From: Flavobacterium panacagri
GTDB lineage: Bacteria > Bacteroidota > Bacteroidia > Flavobacteriales > Flavobacteriaceae
Length of the DNA: 64,000 bases
Assembly (NCBI RefSeq): GCF_030378165.1
Contig: NZ_CP119766.1
Coordinates: 2,170,001 to 2,234,000, forward strand
Reading direction: 5' to 3'
Shown: positions 1 through 9,363 of the stretch, one piece after another
Layout: the number at the start of each line of letters is the position of its first letter
Numbering within the stretch: the stretch's first letter is position 1
The notes under the pieces: model-generated
What the model was told of the DNA's origin: nothing
Database searches by the model: none
The model's input: the letters and a program-made list of their open reading frames with translations, nothing else
Made by a program: the position numbers and the translations under genes

Positions 1-2
1 TT

Positions 3-245
3 CAAGAAGTAAAAGCATTAAATTTTGGTGCTGTGGTAGGTTGCGCTGCAGGTCACATGGCAAATGACAGTATTTTAAAAGAACTTACAGACAATGTAGT
101 TCATTTAGACTCTGCAGATAGTTCGACTTTGAAACAGTTTTTTAAATGGGTCTCAGAAACTATCGAGCAAGGCAACAAAAGTCAGGGAACAGGAGAAAGT
201 GTAACACTGCCTCCACCGCCAAGTGAAATAACGGTTGTGATTTAA
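3..245 (+). CDS. vWA-domain protein, TerY-like (C-terminal part only)
   Basis: The reading frame is open from the first bases, so this is the 3' end of a gene that begins outside the window. The visible 80 or so residues end in a stretch (ELTDNVVHLDSAD, then FFKWVSETI) that closely matches the end of the vWA domain of the complete gene at 964-2016 (ELTENVLHFKNTS, FFKWVTDSI). It is therefore a second TerY-like vWA protein. It lacks the zinc-ribbon tail of the later copy and ends in a proline-rich tail (PPPPSE). The GTG at 33 is only an internal codon. The next gene starts 16 bases downstream, which suggests one operon. Confidence 0.8.
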   Translation, partial: QEVKALNFGAVVGCAAGHMANDSILKELTDNVVHLDSADSSTLKQFFKWVSETIEQGNKSQGTGESVTLPPPPSEITVVI

Positions 246-261
246 TTTAAAAGTACTCCAT

Positions 262-714
262 ATGCTATTTACATTTTCTAAAGTTCTAATTCATGTCGCA
301 ACTGCAATTGATGAAGCTTATCAGGAGGGACAAGAAAATGAACTTGAAAATCTAGAGTTAAGCTCTGATGAAATTTTGGAAACCATGGACATTGATAATA
401 TTACATCATGTTATCAAAATACAGGTATTGAAGGGTTTAATATTAAAAATGCAGGGCATGTTTTAAAACAAAACTATACAGGAAAAGTATTTGATATTCT
501 ACACGTAATTGTTCGTAGAAATTGTGCTTATGTAAAAGTTATGCATAGTATACCATTCAATGGAGGAAATAAATGTTATGGAGCTTCATTCTCTATAAAT
601 TTTATGGAACCTAACAATGGAGTTGCTATTTATGGATGTCCAACTAAAAATTCTGATGAGAAACAGGCTTTCAAAGCTATTTCTATGGAATTATTAGCCG
701 CTCTTTCAAAATGA
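262..714 (+). CDS. hypothetical protein in TerY operon
   Basis: A 150-residue protein that I do not recognise. It has an acidic N-terminal third and then a mixed region with three Cys residues (near 53, 92 and 109). No signal peptide or clear membrane segment is visible. Its stop overlaps the start of the next gene (ATGA at 711-714), a sign of translational coupling. Because it sits between two vWA genes in a TerY/phosphatase/kinase operon, it may be an adaptor or substrate of that signalling system; this is inference from position only. Confidence 0.6.
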   Translation: MLFTFSKVLIHVATAIDEAYQEGQENELENLELSSDEILETMDIDNITSCYQNTGIEGFNIKNAGHVLKQNYTGKVFDILHVIVRRNCAYVKVMHSIPFNGGNKCYGASFSINFMEPNNGVAIYGCPTKNSDEKQAFKAISMELLAALSK

Positions 715-962
715 TGTTAGCTAAAATATTTATAAATGTTCTAATTGTTGGTCTGTTTTTATATTCAAAATTATTGCCATATAAAGATAAATTAAATCCT
801 CAATATAAAACGGTTTTTGATTTTTTCAATAGTATATTTTCTCCCATATTTAATTTCCTAAAATCCTTTGTGAAACCTTTTCAGGTAGGTATTGGACTTG
901 CAGTCGATATGACACAGATTATACTATTAATTGTTTTTTTAATGCTATTAAAATTTCTTTAA
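711..962 (+). CDS. small membrane protein, YggT-like
   Basis: This 83-residue protein has an N-terminal hydrophobic segment (about 5-18), a charged linker, and a long C-terminal hydrophobic helix (about 60-83). The second half, with a Pro-containing amphipathic stretch (SPIFNFLKSFVKPFQ) before the last helix, resembles one half of a YggT repeat, but the match is weak. It overlaps the gene before it by four bases, and the TerY gene starts one base after its stop. Tight packing suggests it anchors the TerY-P complex at the membrane; this is inference. Confidence 0.55.
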   Translation: MMLAKIFINVLIVGLFLYSKLLPYKDKLNPQYKTVFDFFNSIFSPIFNFLKSFVKPFQVGIGLAVDMTQIILLIVFLMLLKFL

Positions 963-963
963 A

Positions 964-2016
964 ATGAGAAGATTACCAATATATTTTTTAATTGATATTT
1001 CTGAGTCAATGGTTGGAGAACCGATCCAACAGGTAGAAGAAGGATTGGCAACTATAATTCAAGCATTAAAAACTGATCCGCATGCTCTGGAAACGGTTTA
1101 TGTTTCGATTATCGTTTTTGCAGGTCAGCCTAAAACATTGGTGCCACTACAAGAAATAGTGAGCTTTTATCCGCCTAAATTTCCAATAGGAAGCGGAACA
1201 TCATTGAGTAAAGGATTAGGACATTTGATGTACGAATTAAGAAGTAATATTGTAAAAACGACTTATGAGGTAAAAGGAGATTGGAAACCAATAGTATTTT
1301 TATTTACTGATGGAGTTCCGACAGATGATACTCAAGCTGCGATAAATGAATGGAAAAATAATTGGCAACGAACGGCTAATTTAATTGCTGTTTCTTTTGG
1401 AAATGAAACAGATACCAAGCTTTTAGGAGAATTGACAGAAAACGTGCTTCATTTTAAAAACACCAGTGTACAATCGTATAAAGAGTTTTTTAAATGGGTG
1501 ACAGATTCTATTAAAACAAGCAGTATTAGTGTAGAAAATAATTCAAGTGGTTTTGAATTAGCAAAGTTAGATGGAGAAACACTTTCTAAAATTGACTTAA
1601 CTAAAGAGACTCGAAATAAGCAATATGTTGATGATAATTATGTTGTTTTAAGCGGAAAATGTCAAAATACAAAAAGACCTTATTTGATGAAGTACCGCAA
1701 GAATATTGCATCTTCTGTTTATGCAGGTATTGAATTGGCTTCAAAAAATTACAAATTGGTTGGCGCTTACCAAGTGGACAACAATTATTTTGAATTGGCA
1801 GACAACAGTAATTTTAATAATAAAGTAAATACAGAAGAGTTATTTGGTGCACCAACATGTCCGTGTTGTGGAAATCAAATCGCTTTTGCTGTTTGTGTTT
1901 GTGAAAAAATACATTGTATTGGAGACGAACAAATAAGTACTTGTCCATGGTGTAATAATCAAGGTTCTTACGGATATGGAGAAGGAGGTTTTGATGTAAA
2001 CAGGGCACAAGGATAA
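964..2016 (+). CDS. TerY-like vWA protein with C-terminal zinc ribbon
   Basis: The N-terminal 190 residues form a von Willebrand A domain with an intact metal-ion-dependent adhesion site: DISES at residues 11-15, the GSGTSLSKG threonine loop near 80, and FTDGVPTDD near 116. The C-terminal part (about 298-329) carries paired cysteines (CPCC, CVC, C and CPWC), as in the TerY-C zinc-ribbon domain. TerY proteins are cytoplasmic vWA proteins found beside a PP2C phosphatase and a kinase in the TerY-P triad described in comparative studies of Ter systems; here both follow directly. The middle (about 215-290) may be a separate folded region. Confidence 0.88.
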   Translation: MRRLPIYFLIDISESMVGEPIQQVEEGLATIIQALKTDPHALETVYVSIIVFAGQPKTLVPLQEIVSFYPPKFPIGSGTSLSKGLGHLMYELRSNIVKTTYEVKGDWKPIVFLFTDGVPTDDTQAAINEWKNNWQRTANLIAVSFGNETDTKLLGELTENVLHFKNTSVQSYKEFFKWVTDSIKTSSISVENNSSGFELAKLDGETLSKIDLTKETRNKQYVDDNYVVLSGKCQNTKRPYLMKYRKNIASSVYAGIELASKNYKLVGAYQVDNNYFELADNSNFNNKVNTEELFGAPTCPCCGNQIAFAVCVCEKIHCIGDEQISTCPWCNNQGSYGYGEGGFDVNRAQG

Positions 2017-2021
2017 TACGC

Positions 2022-3431
2022 ATGGAGGAGACCAAAAGATATCTTCAGTCTTTTTTATTTCAAAATAAAATCGATATTCCGAGAAGCAAACAATCTCTTT
2101 TTGAAGATTTTATTGCGAATGAAACGAATATAACGGCAGTAAAAATAATTAAAGAAAAACAGCAAATAATTATGCAAAATTGGGAGTTAATAAATCGAAT
2201 TGATGACATTACGAATCGATCAGTTTTTCTGCCAAATGGTACTGTAAACAAAGCATACGAAGCAAAAATCGATTTTATCCAATTGGGATGGAATGATATT
2301 GTTTCATATGAAATTCAAAATTTGGAAAACACTGGACTTTCATTTGATACTGAAAAAGAACTGCTTTCTGGTATTCCAAAAATAAGCGGGGACTTAAAAA
2401 TAAAACTCTTTTTTAAAATTGAAGGTGAACCTGAAGAAACATCTTTAAATGAGAAAGTGATGATTGTTATTGTAAATCCTGATCCAAAATCCCTTTGGAA
2501 GAATTTAGAAAGTGATCAAAATACTCCTTTTGCAAAAGAAGATAATGTTGCGATTTCTAGTTTTTTCTTAGATAAGAAAATAGTTGTAGCTTCTAAACGT
2601 GGGCGCAGTCATGCTAATGTAGGCTCTTTTAGAGAAGACGATTTTGCCTTCAAAAATTTCACAGCTAACGGATGGAGTGTTTTAGCAGTTTCTGATGGAG
2701 CGGGTTCGTCGGCTTTGTCAAGAAAAGGCTCAAAACTGGCATGTGATACTTTAGTTGAATATTTTGAAGAAAATCTTGATAAGGAAAATCTAAAACAATT
2801 TGATGAAATCCTATTGAGTTATTACCAAAAATCAGATCCAGAAGCATCGAAAAAAATAAGCCATTTTGTTTATAATACGTTATTAAAAGCAGCTCATTTT
2901 GTAAATCAGACAATTGAGGAATTTGCAATTGCGAATAAGGAAGACCTGAAAAAATTTCACGCCACTTTAATTTTTACTTTGGTAAAAAAATACAATTTCG
3001 GTTATGCTGTTTTGACTTTTGGAGTAGGAGATTGTCCAATTGGTTTACTAAACAAAGATTTAACTGAAATTTCGTTAATGAATACTATAGATGTTGGTGA
3101 ATTTGGTGGAGGAACAAGATTCATTACCATGCCGGAAATTTTCCAGAGTGATAAACTTTCTTCACGATTTGGCTTTAAATTAGTAGATGATTTCTCGTAT
3201 TTAATGCTAATGACAGATGGAATTTATGATCCTAAATTTGTGGTTGAAGCCAATTTAGAAAAAATAGAAAAATGGAATGAATTTCTATCAGATTTGAAAG
3301 GGAATAATGAAGACGAATCAAAAGTTGATTTTGAAAATGAAAATGAAGATATTGCGTCACAGCTTTCAACTTGGATGGATTTTTGGAGTCCAGGAAATCA
3401 CGATGACAGAACCCTTGCTATAATTTACTAA
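2022..3431 (+). CDS. PP2C-family Ser/Thr phosphatase of TerY-P triad
   Basis: 469 residues. The C-terminal 260 show the PP2C metal-binding motifs in order: GSFREDD near 203, SDGAGSS near 224, GDCPIG near 339, MTDGIYDP near 394 and HDDRTLAII at the end. The N-terminal 190 residues are not PP2C. They include a stretch near 100-140 (TGLSFDTEKELLSGIPKISG) resembling the He_PIG/Ig-like pattern, unusual for a cytoplasmic phosphatase. It lies five bases after the TerY gene and two before the kinase. It probably reverses phosphorylation made by the kinase, with the vWA protein as the binding platform. Confidence 0.87.
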   Translation: MEETKRYLQSFLFQNKIDIPRSKQSLFEDFIANETNITAVKIIKEKQQIIMQNWELINRIDDITNRSVFLPNGTVNKAYEAKIDFIQLGWNDIVSYEIQNLENTGLSFDTEKELLSGIPKISGDLKIKLFFKIEGEPEETSLNEKVMIVIVNPDPKSLWKNLESDQNTPFAKEDNVAISSFFLDKKIVVASKRGRSHANVGSFREDDFAFKNFTANGWSVLAVSDGAGSSALSRKGSKLACDTLVEYFEENLDKENLKQFDEILLSYYQKSDPEASKKISHFVYNTLLKAAHFVNQTIEEFAIANKEDLKKFHATLIFTLVKKYNFGYAVLTFGVGDCPIGLLNKDLTEISLMNTIDVGEFGGGTRFITMPEIFQSDKLSSRFGFKLVDDFSYLMLMTDGIYDPKFVVEANLEKIEKWNEFLSDLKGNNEDESKVDFENENEDIASQLSTWMDFWSPGNHDDRTLAIIY

Positions 3432-3433
3432 AC

Positions 3434-4945
3434 ATGAGTACAGTTACAGTAAAATCAATAAATGATCCTTCAAAAACCTATCAATTTGTTGATAACGGTG
3501 AGCCAATGCGCGGAGGTGTCAAAGATGTCTATTTTAGTCCCGATAGAAAATACGTTGTCGCTATTTTTAGAGATAAATTAGATTTTAATCAAAAAGAAAG
3601 ACTTCAGAAAATTACCAATAAATATTATGCCCAAATCCAAAATGGAGAAGCTGGAGAATATTATTTAAATGAGGTTTTTAGATGGCCAACAGATGTTATC
3701 GAATATAATAATCTAACAGGTATAATTGTTCCTGTTTACAAGCCAAAATTCTTTTTTAGAAAAGGATATCAAACTAGTGAATTAATAAAGGGTAAAGAAA
3801 AAAATGGAAAATGGTTTGCGGGGCCAAAATTTAGAAATCCACATTTTCCGCTTCGAATTGCTAATGCTGAATTAGGTGATTGGTTGAGTTATTTTCAGGT
3901 TTGTGTCAATCTTTCAAGAGGAGTAAAAAAGATGCATGCTATGGGGTTAGCTCATTCTGATTTATCTTATAATAATGTATTGATAGATCCAATAGAAAGA
4001 TCAGCCTGTATGATAGATCTTGATGGCTTAGTTGTTCCTGGTTTATTTCCAGCGGAAGTAATTGGCACAGCAGAATTTATTGCTCCCGAAGTACTTTCGA
4101 GCAAACATTTAGACAAAAATGATCCCAATAGAAAATTGCCAAACAGGCTTACAGATCTGCATGCTTTACCAGTTTTAATCTACATGTTTCTGTTACACAG
4201 GCATCCGTTAAAAGGAGGAAAAGTACATGATTTGGATACCGAAAAAGATGATTTATTGTCGATGGGAGAAAAGGCCATGTTTATTGAACATCCGACAGAT
4301 GACGCAAATAGACCAAAGCTTAATCAGATTTCTAAATGGGATTTGCCTTGGGCAGATATAACCAAATTGCCTTACACTATAACAGGGCCTTATTTAAAGA
4401 CTTTATTTGATAAAGTTTTTGTGGATGGACTGCACAATCCAATGCAGCGTCCTAATGCAGAAGAATGGGAAATAGCATTGTTGAAAACGACCGATTTAAT
4501 GCAGAAATGCCATAATCCAACATGTGAACAAAAATGGTATGTTTTTGATAACACAAATACTCCAAAGTGTCCATTTTGTGGTACAGCACATCAAGGAACA
4601 CTTCCAGTTTTAGATTTGTATTATCAGTTTCAGGAAACGACTTGGAAACCCGAGAATCATAGATTAATGGTTTATAACGATCAGTATTTGTTTCAATGGC
4701 ATGTTAATCGGAATATTGTAAGAAACGAAAAGCTGGCGCCAGAACATAAAATTCCAGTTGGGTATTTTACTTTTTTCAATGGTAAATGGGTTTTAGTCAA
4801 TCAAAAACTGACTTCGCTAAAAGATCTAACCGAGGATAAAGAAATTCCGATTGGGACAATGGTAGAGCTTAATCAGGGAAAAAAAATATTGCTTTCAAAT
4901 GAAGAAGGCGGAAGAGTAATCATGGTAACAATGGCCAATTTATAA
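3434..4945 (+). CDS. Ser/Thr protein kinase with zinc ribbon (TerY-P triad)
   Basis: 503 residues. The kinase core has a variant catalytic loop, HSDLSYNN near 174-181 in place of HRDLKxxN, a metal-binding IDLDG in place of DFG, and an APE motif (IAPEVL) in the activation segment. Catalytic Asp and Asn are both present, so activity is plausible. After the core, at about 355-385, comes a four-cysteine ribbon (CHNPTC then CPFCG). The last 110 residues look beta-rich and may be an FHA-like or binding module, not identified with confidence. It is the third member of the vWA/PP2C/kinase triad and is probably co-transcribed with terC, 32 bases downstream. Confidence 0.87.
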   Translation: MSTVTVKSINDPSKTYQFVDNGEPMRGGVKDVYFSPDRKYVVAIFRDKLDFNQKERLQKITNKYYAQIQNGEAGEYYLNEVFRWPTDVIEYNNLTGIIVPVYKPKFFFRKGYQTSELIKGKEKNGKWFAGPKFRNPHFPLRIANAELGDWLSYFQVCVNLSRGVKKMHAMGLAHSDLSYNNVLIDPIERSACMIDLDGLVVPGLFPAEVIGTAEFIAPEVLSSKHLDKNDPNRKLPNRLTDLHALPVLIYMFLLHRHPLKGGKVHDLDTEKDDLLSMGEKAMFIEHPTDDANRPKLNQISKWDLPWADITKLPYTITGPYLKTLFDKVFVDGLHNPMQRPNAEEWEIALLKTTDLMQKCHNPTCEQKWYVFDNTNTPKCPFCGTAHQGTLPVLDLYYQFQETTWKPENHRLMVYNDQYLFQWHVNRNIVRNEKLAPEHKIPVGYFTFFNGKWVLVNQKLTSLKDLTEDKEIPIGTMVELNQGKKILLSNEEGGRVIMVTMANL

Positions 4946-4977
4946 TTTAAAAATTTTAACTTAATTAATATCTAAAA

Positions 4978-5976
4978 ATGAATCAACACCCAATCTTTTC
5001 AGAGCATCCCGGTTTAATTATCGTTTTTGCGGTTGCAGTAGTCATAATGCTATTGCTGGATTTAGGAATTTTTAATAAAAAAAGCCACGTAGTAACAAAT
5101 AAAGAAGCTATAACTTGGTCATTAGTTTGGATAAGTTTGGCCATGATTTTTAGTGGTTTAGTATACTATTTTGCAGGCGCAGCCAAATTCTACGAATTTC
5201 AATCGGCATATTGGATCGAAAAAGCACTTTCTGTAGACAACCTATTTGTATTTATTTTGGTATTTAAGTTTTTTGACGTAGCTAATCAAAATAAACATAA
5301 GGTATTGTTTTGGGGGATTATTGGGGCATTAGTACTTAGAGCAATCTTTATTTTCTCTGGAGCTTTCTTAATTGAACTAACCTATTTAAACAAACTTTTA
5401 AGTCTAGCTGGATTAGAAGGATTTAAGTATGATATTAACTTAATTATGACTGCATTTGGTTTATTTCTAGTTTACGCAGGTGTTAAATCATGGTCATCTG
5501 GAGACGACGACGATGACGAAGATTATAACAATACAAGAGGGGCAAGATTGATTAGAAAGTTCTTTAGTGTAAGTGATAAATATGACGGAGATAAATTCTT
5601 TACAATAGAAAACGGAAAAAAATTAGCAACACCGCTTTTAGTAGTTGTTGCTGTAATTGAATTTACAGATTTGTTATTTGCAGTAGATTCTATTCCAGCT
5701 ATTTTTGCAATTTCAAATGATCCGTTTATACTTTATACGTCAAATATTTTTGCAATCTTAGGACTTAGAGCATTATTTTTCTTATTGGATAACTTCATTC
5801 ACCTATTTAGTAAATTACAATATGGTTTAGCAATTATTTTATCATTTATCGGAATTAAAATGATTATTTCGCCATTCTATCACATCGAATCAATTTACTC
5901 TTTATTGGTAATTGGAGGCGTACTTCTTATTTCTGTGGTAGCTTCTATCTTAATGCCAGAACCGAAAGAAGCATAA
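4978..5976 (+). CDS. terC: TerC family integral membrane protein
   Basis: A 332-residue polytopic membrane protein with about eight or nine hydrophobic segments and the TerC hallmarks: acidic residues inside membrane helices (LLLDLGIF near 26-33, WIEKALSVDNLFVF near 80, EFTDLLFAVDSIPAIF near 225). TerC/Alx proteins are linked to tellurite resistance, metal (Mn) homeostasis and loading of secreted metalloproteins. An acidic cluster (DDDDDED, near 175) lies in a cytoplasmic or periplasmic loop. It follows the kinase gene by 32 bases and is the last gene of the Ter operon, closed by a terminator at 5998-6036. Confidence 0.92.
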   Translation: MNQHPIFSEHPGLIIVFAVAVVIMLLLDLGIFNKKSHVVTNKEAITWSLVWISLAMIFSGLVYYFAGAAKFYEFQSAYWIEKALSVDNLFVFILVFKFFDVANQNKHKVLFWGIIGALVLRAIFIFSGAFLIELTYLNKLLSLAGLEGFKYDINLIMTAFGLFLVYAGVKSWSSGDDDDDEDYNNTRGARLIRKFFSVSDKYDGDKFFTIENGKKLATPLLVVVAVIEFTDLLFAVDSIPAIFAISNDPFILYTSNIFAILGLRALFFLLDNFIHLFSKLQYGLAIILSFIGIKMIISPFYHIESIYSLLVIGGVLLISVVASILMPEPKEA

Positions 5977-5997
5977 TTTTTTTTTAATTTTAAAAAT

Positions 5998-6036
5998 AAA
6001 CGGATTGAGAATTATGCCAAATTTTCAATCCGTTTT
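5998..6036 (+). terminator. Rho-independent terminator of the Ter operon
   Basis: An 11-bp stem (AAACGGATTGA paired with its complement ending CCGTTT) and a 16-base loop are followed by a T run. It lies 22 bases after the terC stop. Confidence 0.8.
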
Positions 6037-6096
6037 TATGTTTTGTAATATTGCAAAAGGGATTGTTTTTCAATATAAAACTTCAATTAAAAGTTA

Positions 6097-6104
6097 TACT
6101 TTTG
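6097..6104 (+). promoter_or_regulatory. putative -7 promoter element for the ABC-F gene
   Basis: TACTTTTG matches the Bacteroidota sigma -7 consensus TAnnTTTG exactly, and the following GCA is common at such sites. No good TTG -33 element lies at the usual spacing. If used, transcription would begin near 6109, leaving a 5' leader of about 90 bases before the ATG at 6199. Confidence 0.45.
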
Positions 6105-6198
6105 CACTTTCAAAATTGTAAATGGCAATCTGCTTTTACAGTTTGTTTTATTTAATAAATAATAAAGTTTCTAAACTTTATAACCGGCAGAAAAAATT

Positions 6199-8121
6199 AT
6201 GCTTAATATACACAATCTTTCCGTTTCTTTTGGAGGAACCTATTTATTTGAAGAAGTAACTTTCCGTTTAGGAGCTGGAGACCGAGTAGGTCTTGTTGGT
6301 AAAAACGGAGCAGGTAAGTCTACCATGCTAAAAATGTTGGCAGGAGATTTTAAACCGGATTCAGGAGTTATTTCTCAAGAGAAAGATATTAAAATGGGTT
6401 TCTTGCGTCAGGATATTGATTTTGAACAGGGAAGAACCGTATTAGAGGAAGCTTATGAAGCTTTTACTGAAATCAAAGTTGTAGAAAAGAAGCTGGAAGA
6501 AATCAATCATCAATTGGTTACCAGAACGGATTATGAAAGTGAAGAATACGCTAAAATCATTGAGGATTTATCTGATTATACGCACCGTTTTGAACTTTTA
6601 GGTGGTTATAACTATGTTGGAGATACAGAAAAAATTCTTTTAGGTTTAGGTTTTAAAAGAGAAGTTTTTAATAACCAAACCGAAACTTTTTCTGGTGGAT
6701 GGAGAATGCGTATCGAATTGGCAAAATTACTTTTACAGTCTAATGATGTATTACTTCTGGATGAGCCAACCAACCACTTAGATATCGAAAGTATTATTTG
6801 GTTAGAAAATTTCCTTCGCAATTATCCTGGGGTAGTTGTGATTGTGTCGCATGATAAAATGTTCTTGGACAATGTTACGAATAGAACAATCGAAATTTCT
6901 TTAGGAAAAGCATACGATTTCAATAAACCGTATTCTCAGTATTTAGAATTGCGTCATGAAATTCGTGAGAAACAATTGGCGACTCAAAAAAATCAGCAGA
7001 AGAAAATTGAAGAAACAGAAAAATTAATCGAGAAATTCCGTGCCAAGGCTTCAAAGGCTTCGATGGCGCAGTCGTTGATTAAAAAATTAGATAAAGTAGA
7101 AAGAATTGAAGTTGATGAAGACGACAATTCTGTAATGAATATTTCTTTCCCTGTTTCAAAAGAACCAGGAAAAGTAGTAATCGAAGCTGAAGATGTAACC
7201 AAAGCCTACGGCGATAAAACGATTCTGAAAGACATTAGTTTATTAGTCGAAAGAGGAAGTAAAATTGCCTTTGTTGGACAAAACGGACAAGGGAAATCTA
7301 CTTTTATCAAAGCTTTGGTAAATGAATTTGAATATGAAGGAAATATCAAATTGGGTCATAATGTACAATTAGGATATTTTGCCCAAAATCAGGCGGAACA
7401 TTTGGATGGAGAAATTACACTGCTTCAAACGATGGAAGATGCCGCAACCGACACCAATCGTATGAAAGTACGTGATATGCTGGGAGCATTTTTATTCCGC
7501 GGAGACGATGTAGAGAAAAAAGTAAAAGTACTTTCGGGAGGAGAACGTAACCGTTTGGCGCTTTGTAAGCTATTATTACAGCCAATTAATGTTCTGCTGA
7601 TGGATGAGCCTACCAATCACTTAGATATTAAGTCTAAGAACGTTTTAAAGGCCGCGCTTCAAAAATTTGGAGGAACTTTGTTGTTAGTTTCTCACGACAG
7701 GGATTTCCTTCAGGGAATGTCGAATATCGTTTACGAATTCAAAGACCAAAAAATTAGAGAATATTTAGGCGATATCAACTTTTTCTTGGAACAGCGTAAT
7801 ATGGAGAATATGCGCGAAGTGGAGAAAAAAGATGTGGTAAAAAATGCACCAGCTACAAAAGAAAAAGAAGCAAGCAAATTATCTTACGAAGACCAGAAAA
7901 AAGGAAAATCACTTCAAAATAGATTAAGTAAAATCGAGAGTCAGATTCAGCAATTAGAAAAACAGATTCAGCACGACGATAAAATGCTGGAAACCAATTA
8001 CGATAAACATATTGAAGACGCATCTTTTTTTACGGCTTATAATAAAAAGAAAGAAGATCTAGAGCAGTTATTAATGGATTGGGAAATCGTTCAGGAAGAG
8101 ATTGATAGTTTTAATGCTTAA
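6199..8121 (+). CDS. ABC-F family ATP-binding protein
   Basis: 640 residues with two ABC ATPase domains and no membrane helices, the ABC-F layout. Domain 1 has Walker A GKNGAGKST (near 35), signature SGGWRMR and Walker B LLLDEPTNHLD. Domain 2 has GQNGQGKST, LSGGERNR and LLMDEPTNHLD. A charged linker (about 245-315) joins them, and the C-terminal 100 residues are a Lys/Glu-rich coiled coil as in Uup. ABC-F proteins act on ribosomes (translation factors of the EttA/Uup type, or antibiotic protection). Nothing here singles out resistance, so a housekeeping role is more likely. Monocistronic, facing the App1 gene. Confidence 0.93.
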   Translation: MLNIHNLSVSFGGTYLFEEVTFRLGAGDRVGLVGKNGAGKSTMLKMLAGDFKPDSGVISQEKDIKMGFLRQDIDFEQGRTVLEEAYEAFTEIKVVEKKLEEINHQLVTRTDYESEEYAKIIEDLSDYTHRFELLGGYNYVGDTEKILLGLGFKREVFNNQTETFSGGWRMRIELAKLLLQSNDVLLLDEPTNHLDIESIIWLENFLRNYPGVVVIVSHDKMFLDNVTNRTIEISLGKAYDFNKPYSQYLELRHEIREKQLATQKNQQKKIEETEKLIEKFRAKASKASMAQSLIKKLDKVERIEVDEDDNSVMNISFPVSKEPGKVVIEAEDVTKAYGDKTILKDISLLVERGSKIAFVGQNGQGKSTFIKALVNEFEYEGNIKLGHNVQLGYFAQNQAEHLDGEITLLQTMEDAATDTNRMKVRDMLGAFLFRGDDVEKKVKVLSGGERNRLALCKLLLQPINVLLMDEPTNHLDIKSKNVLKAALQKFGGTLLLVSHDRDFLQGMSNIVYEFKDQKIREYLGDINFFLEQRNMENMREVEKKDVVKNAPATKEKEASKLSYEDQKKGKSLQNRLSKIESQIQQLEKQIQHDDKMLETNYDKHIEDASFFTAYNKKKEDLEQLLMDWEIVQEEIDSFNA

Positions 8122-8166
8122 TATTCTGTTTTAGGTTTCAAGTTGTAATCCTGGTAACTAAATTTT

Positions 8167-8300
8167 ACCGCAAAGCACGCTAAGTTTTTTTATAGTTTGC
8201 CTTTAAGATGTAAAAAGTTCGCAAAGCTTTATTTATATAGCTTTGCGAACTTTGTGTTTTATAAAAACTCTCGCTTAAAAAACTTAGCGTGCTTTGCGGT
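8167..8300. repeat. nested long inverted repeat in convergent gap
   Basis: The outer arms, 8167-8190 and 8277-8300, are perfect 24-base inverted copies (beginning ACCGCAAAGCACGC). Inside, 8214-8228 and 8239-8253 form a second perfect 15-base inverted repeat (AAAGTTCGCAAAGCT). Transcribed from either side, this folds into one long hairpin. It fills the gap between the ABC-F gene (+) and the App1 gene (-), so it can serve as a two-way terminator. The inner and outer arms share the CGCAAAG word, typical of dispersed repeats in flavobacteria. Confidence 0.85.
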
Positions 8301-8338
8301 TAAATATTCATTAGTTCAAAACCTGAAACAAAAAAAAA

Positions 8339-9301
8339 CTATTCAATAATCCTAATAGATTTTGAATGTTCAATAGCTTTGCCACTTTCTTTAAAATAGC
8401 AGACAGAAACATTCAGATTTTCTAGGTTTTTTAGAATCTTTTGGACTTCAGATTTTGGTGATTTACCAGTTTGTCTAATGTAAACCGCAATTACGGTAAC
8501 TGGAAATATTTTGCAGATACGTTCGTATAAAATAGGATCGTGCTGTGAATCATCACCTAATAAAACATATTTTAAAGTAGGATAGAATTCGACAACATGT
8601 TTGATTTTTTCAAACTTATGATCGTGGCTTCCTCTTCCGCTCATAAAGAAATCAGTAATTCCTCTTCTAATGTCTTTCAGGAGAATTACAGCTTTTGGAA
8701 GTTTGTGGATTTTGGTAAATTTTGCAATAAAACGGTATAAATTCCATTCACTGCTGGAGATATAGAAAAAGGCATTTTCTTCTTCAGGTTTGTCTCTTCC
8801 TGCCTGACTTAAGGCTTGATAATGAGCGACAACATCTTTAAAGACTTTACGGTCATTTACATTCTTAAAAAGTAAAATATAAAGTTTTTTGAAAAAATTT
8901 TTGGTGTGAGAAATCAAAAAAGTATCATCAATGTCAGATATGATTCCGAGTTTGCCTTTGTGCGGTCGTATAAAACTGCCTTTACACACTATAGTTTCGT
9001 CATTGTATTTCAAACTAACTTCATATGGCATCCAGCCAAAATGCGTTTCTTTTTCCAACGGAATACAAAAATTGAAATAACCATCATCTAGAGTTTTGGT
9101 GTGAATGATTTCGTTATTATAATGAAGATAAACATCAAAATTTTTAATGGTTTTGATTCGGAATAACTTTAAGATTGAAGTAGCGTTTTTTAATTTTCTT
9201 TTTTCAAAATCGTAATTGTGCTCTTTCTTTAAAACGTGCCCCATCACAATTAATTCTTGCTCATTTGCATAACCGCGATATAATTGTAGAATTGGTTTCA
9301 T
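8339..9301 (-). CDS. App1-like phosphatidate phosphatase (DUF2183)
   Basis: 320 residues. The core motif GIISDIDDT (catalytic DIDDT at 123-127) and the later KYVLLGDDSQHDPILYERI segment identify the App1 catalytic domain (DUF2183), a HAD-type fold; yeast App1 is a Mg-dependent phosphatidate phosphatase. The N-terminal 110 residues form a beta-rich domain usual for bacterial members. No signal peptide is visible, so it is probably cytoplasmic. It diverges from a diacylglycerol kinase-like gene, 62 bases away, which catalyses the reverse conversion; shared control of lipid turnover is a reasonable inference. Confidence 0.88.
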   Translation of the reverse strand: MKPILQLYRGYANEQELIVMGHVLKKEHNYDFEKRKLKNATSILKLFRIKTIKNFDVYLHYNNEIIHTKTLDDGYFNFCIPLEKETHFGWMPYEVSLKYNDETIVCKGSFIRPHKGKLGIISDIDDTFLISHTKNFFKKLYILLFKNVNDRKVFKDVVAHYQALSQAGRDKPEEENAFFYISSSEWNLYRFIAKFTKIHKLPKAVILLKDIRRGITDFFMSGRGSHDHKFEKIKHVVEFYPTLKYVLLGDDSQHDPILYERICKIFPVTVIAVYIRQTGKSPKSEVQKILKNLENLNVSVCYFKESGKAIEHSKSIRIIE

Positions 9302-9363
9302 TAATTACGTATATTTAGGTAACTGTAATTTACTTAATTTAAATTGGTTTTAAAAATAAAATT

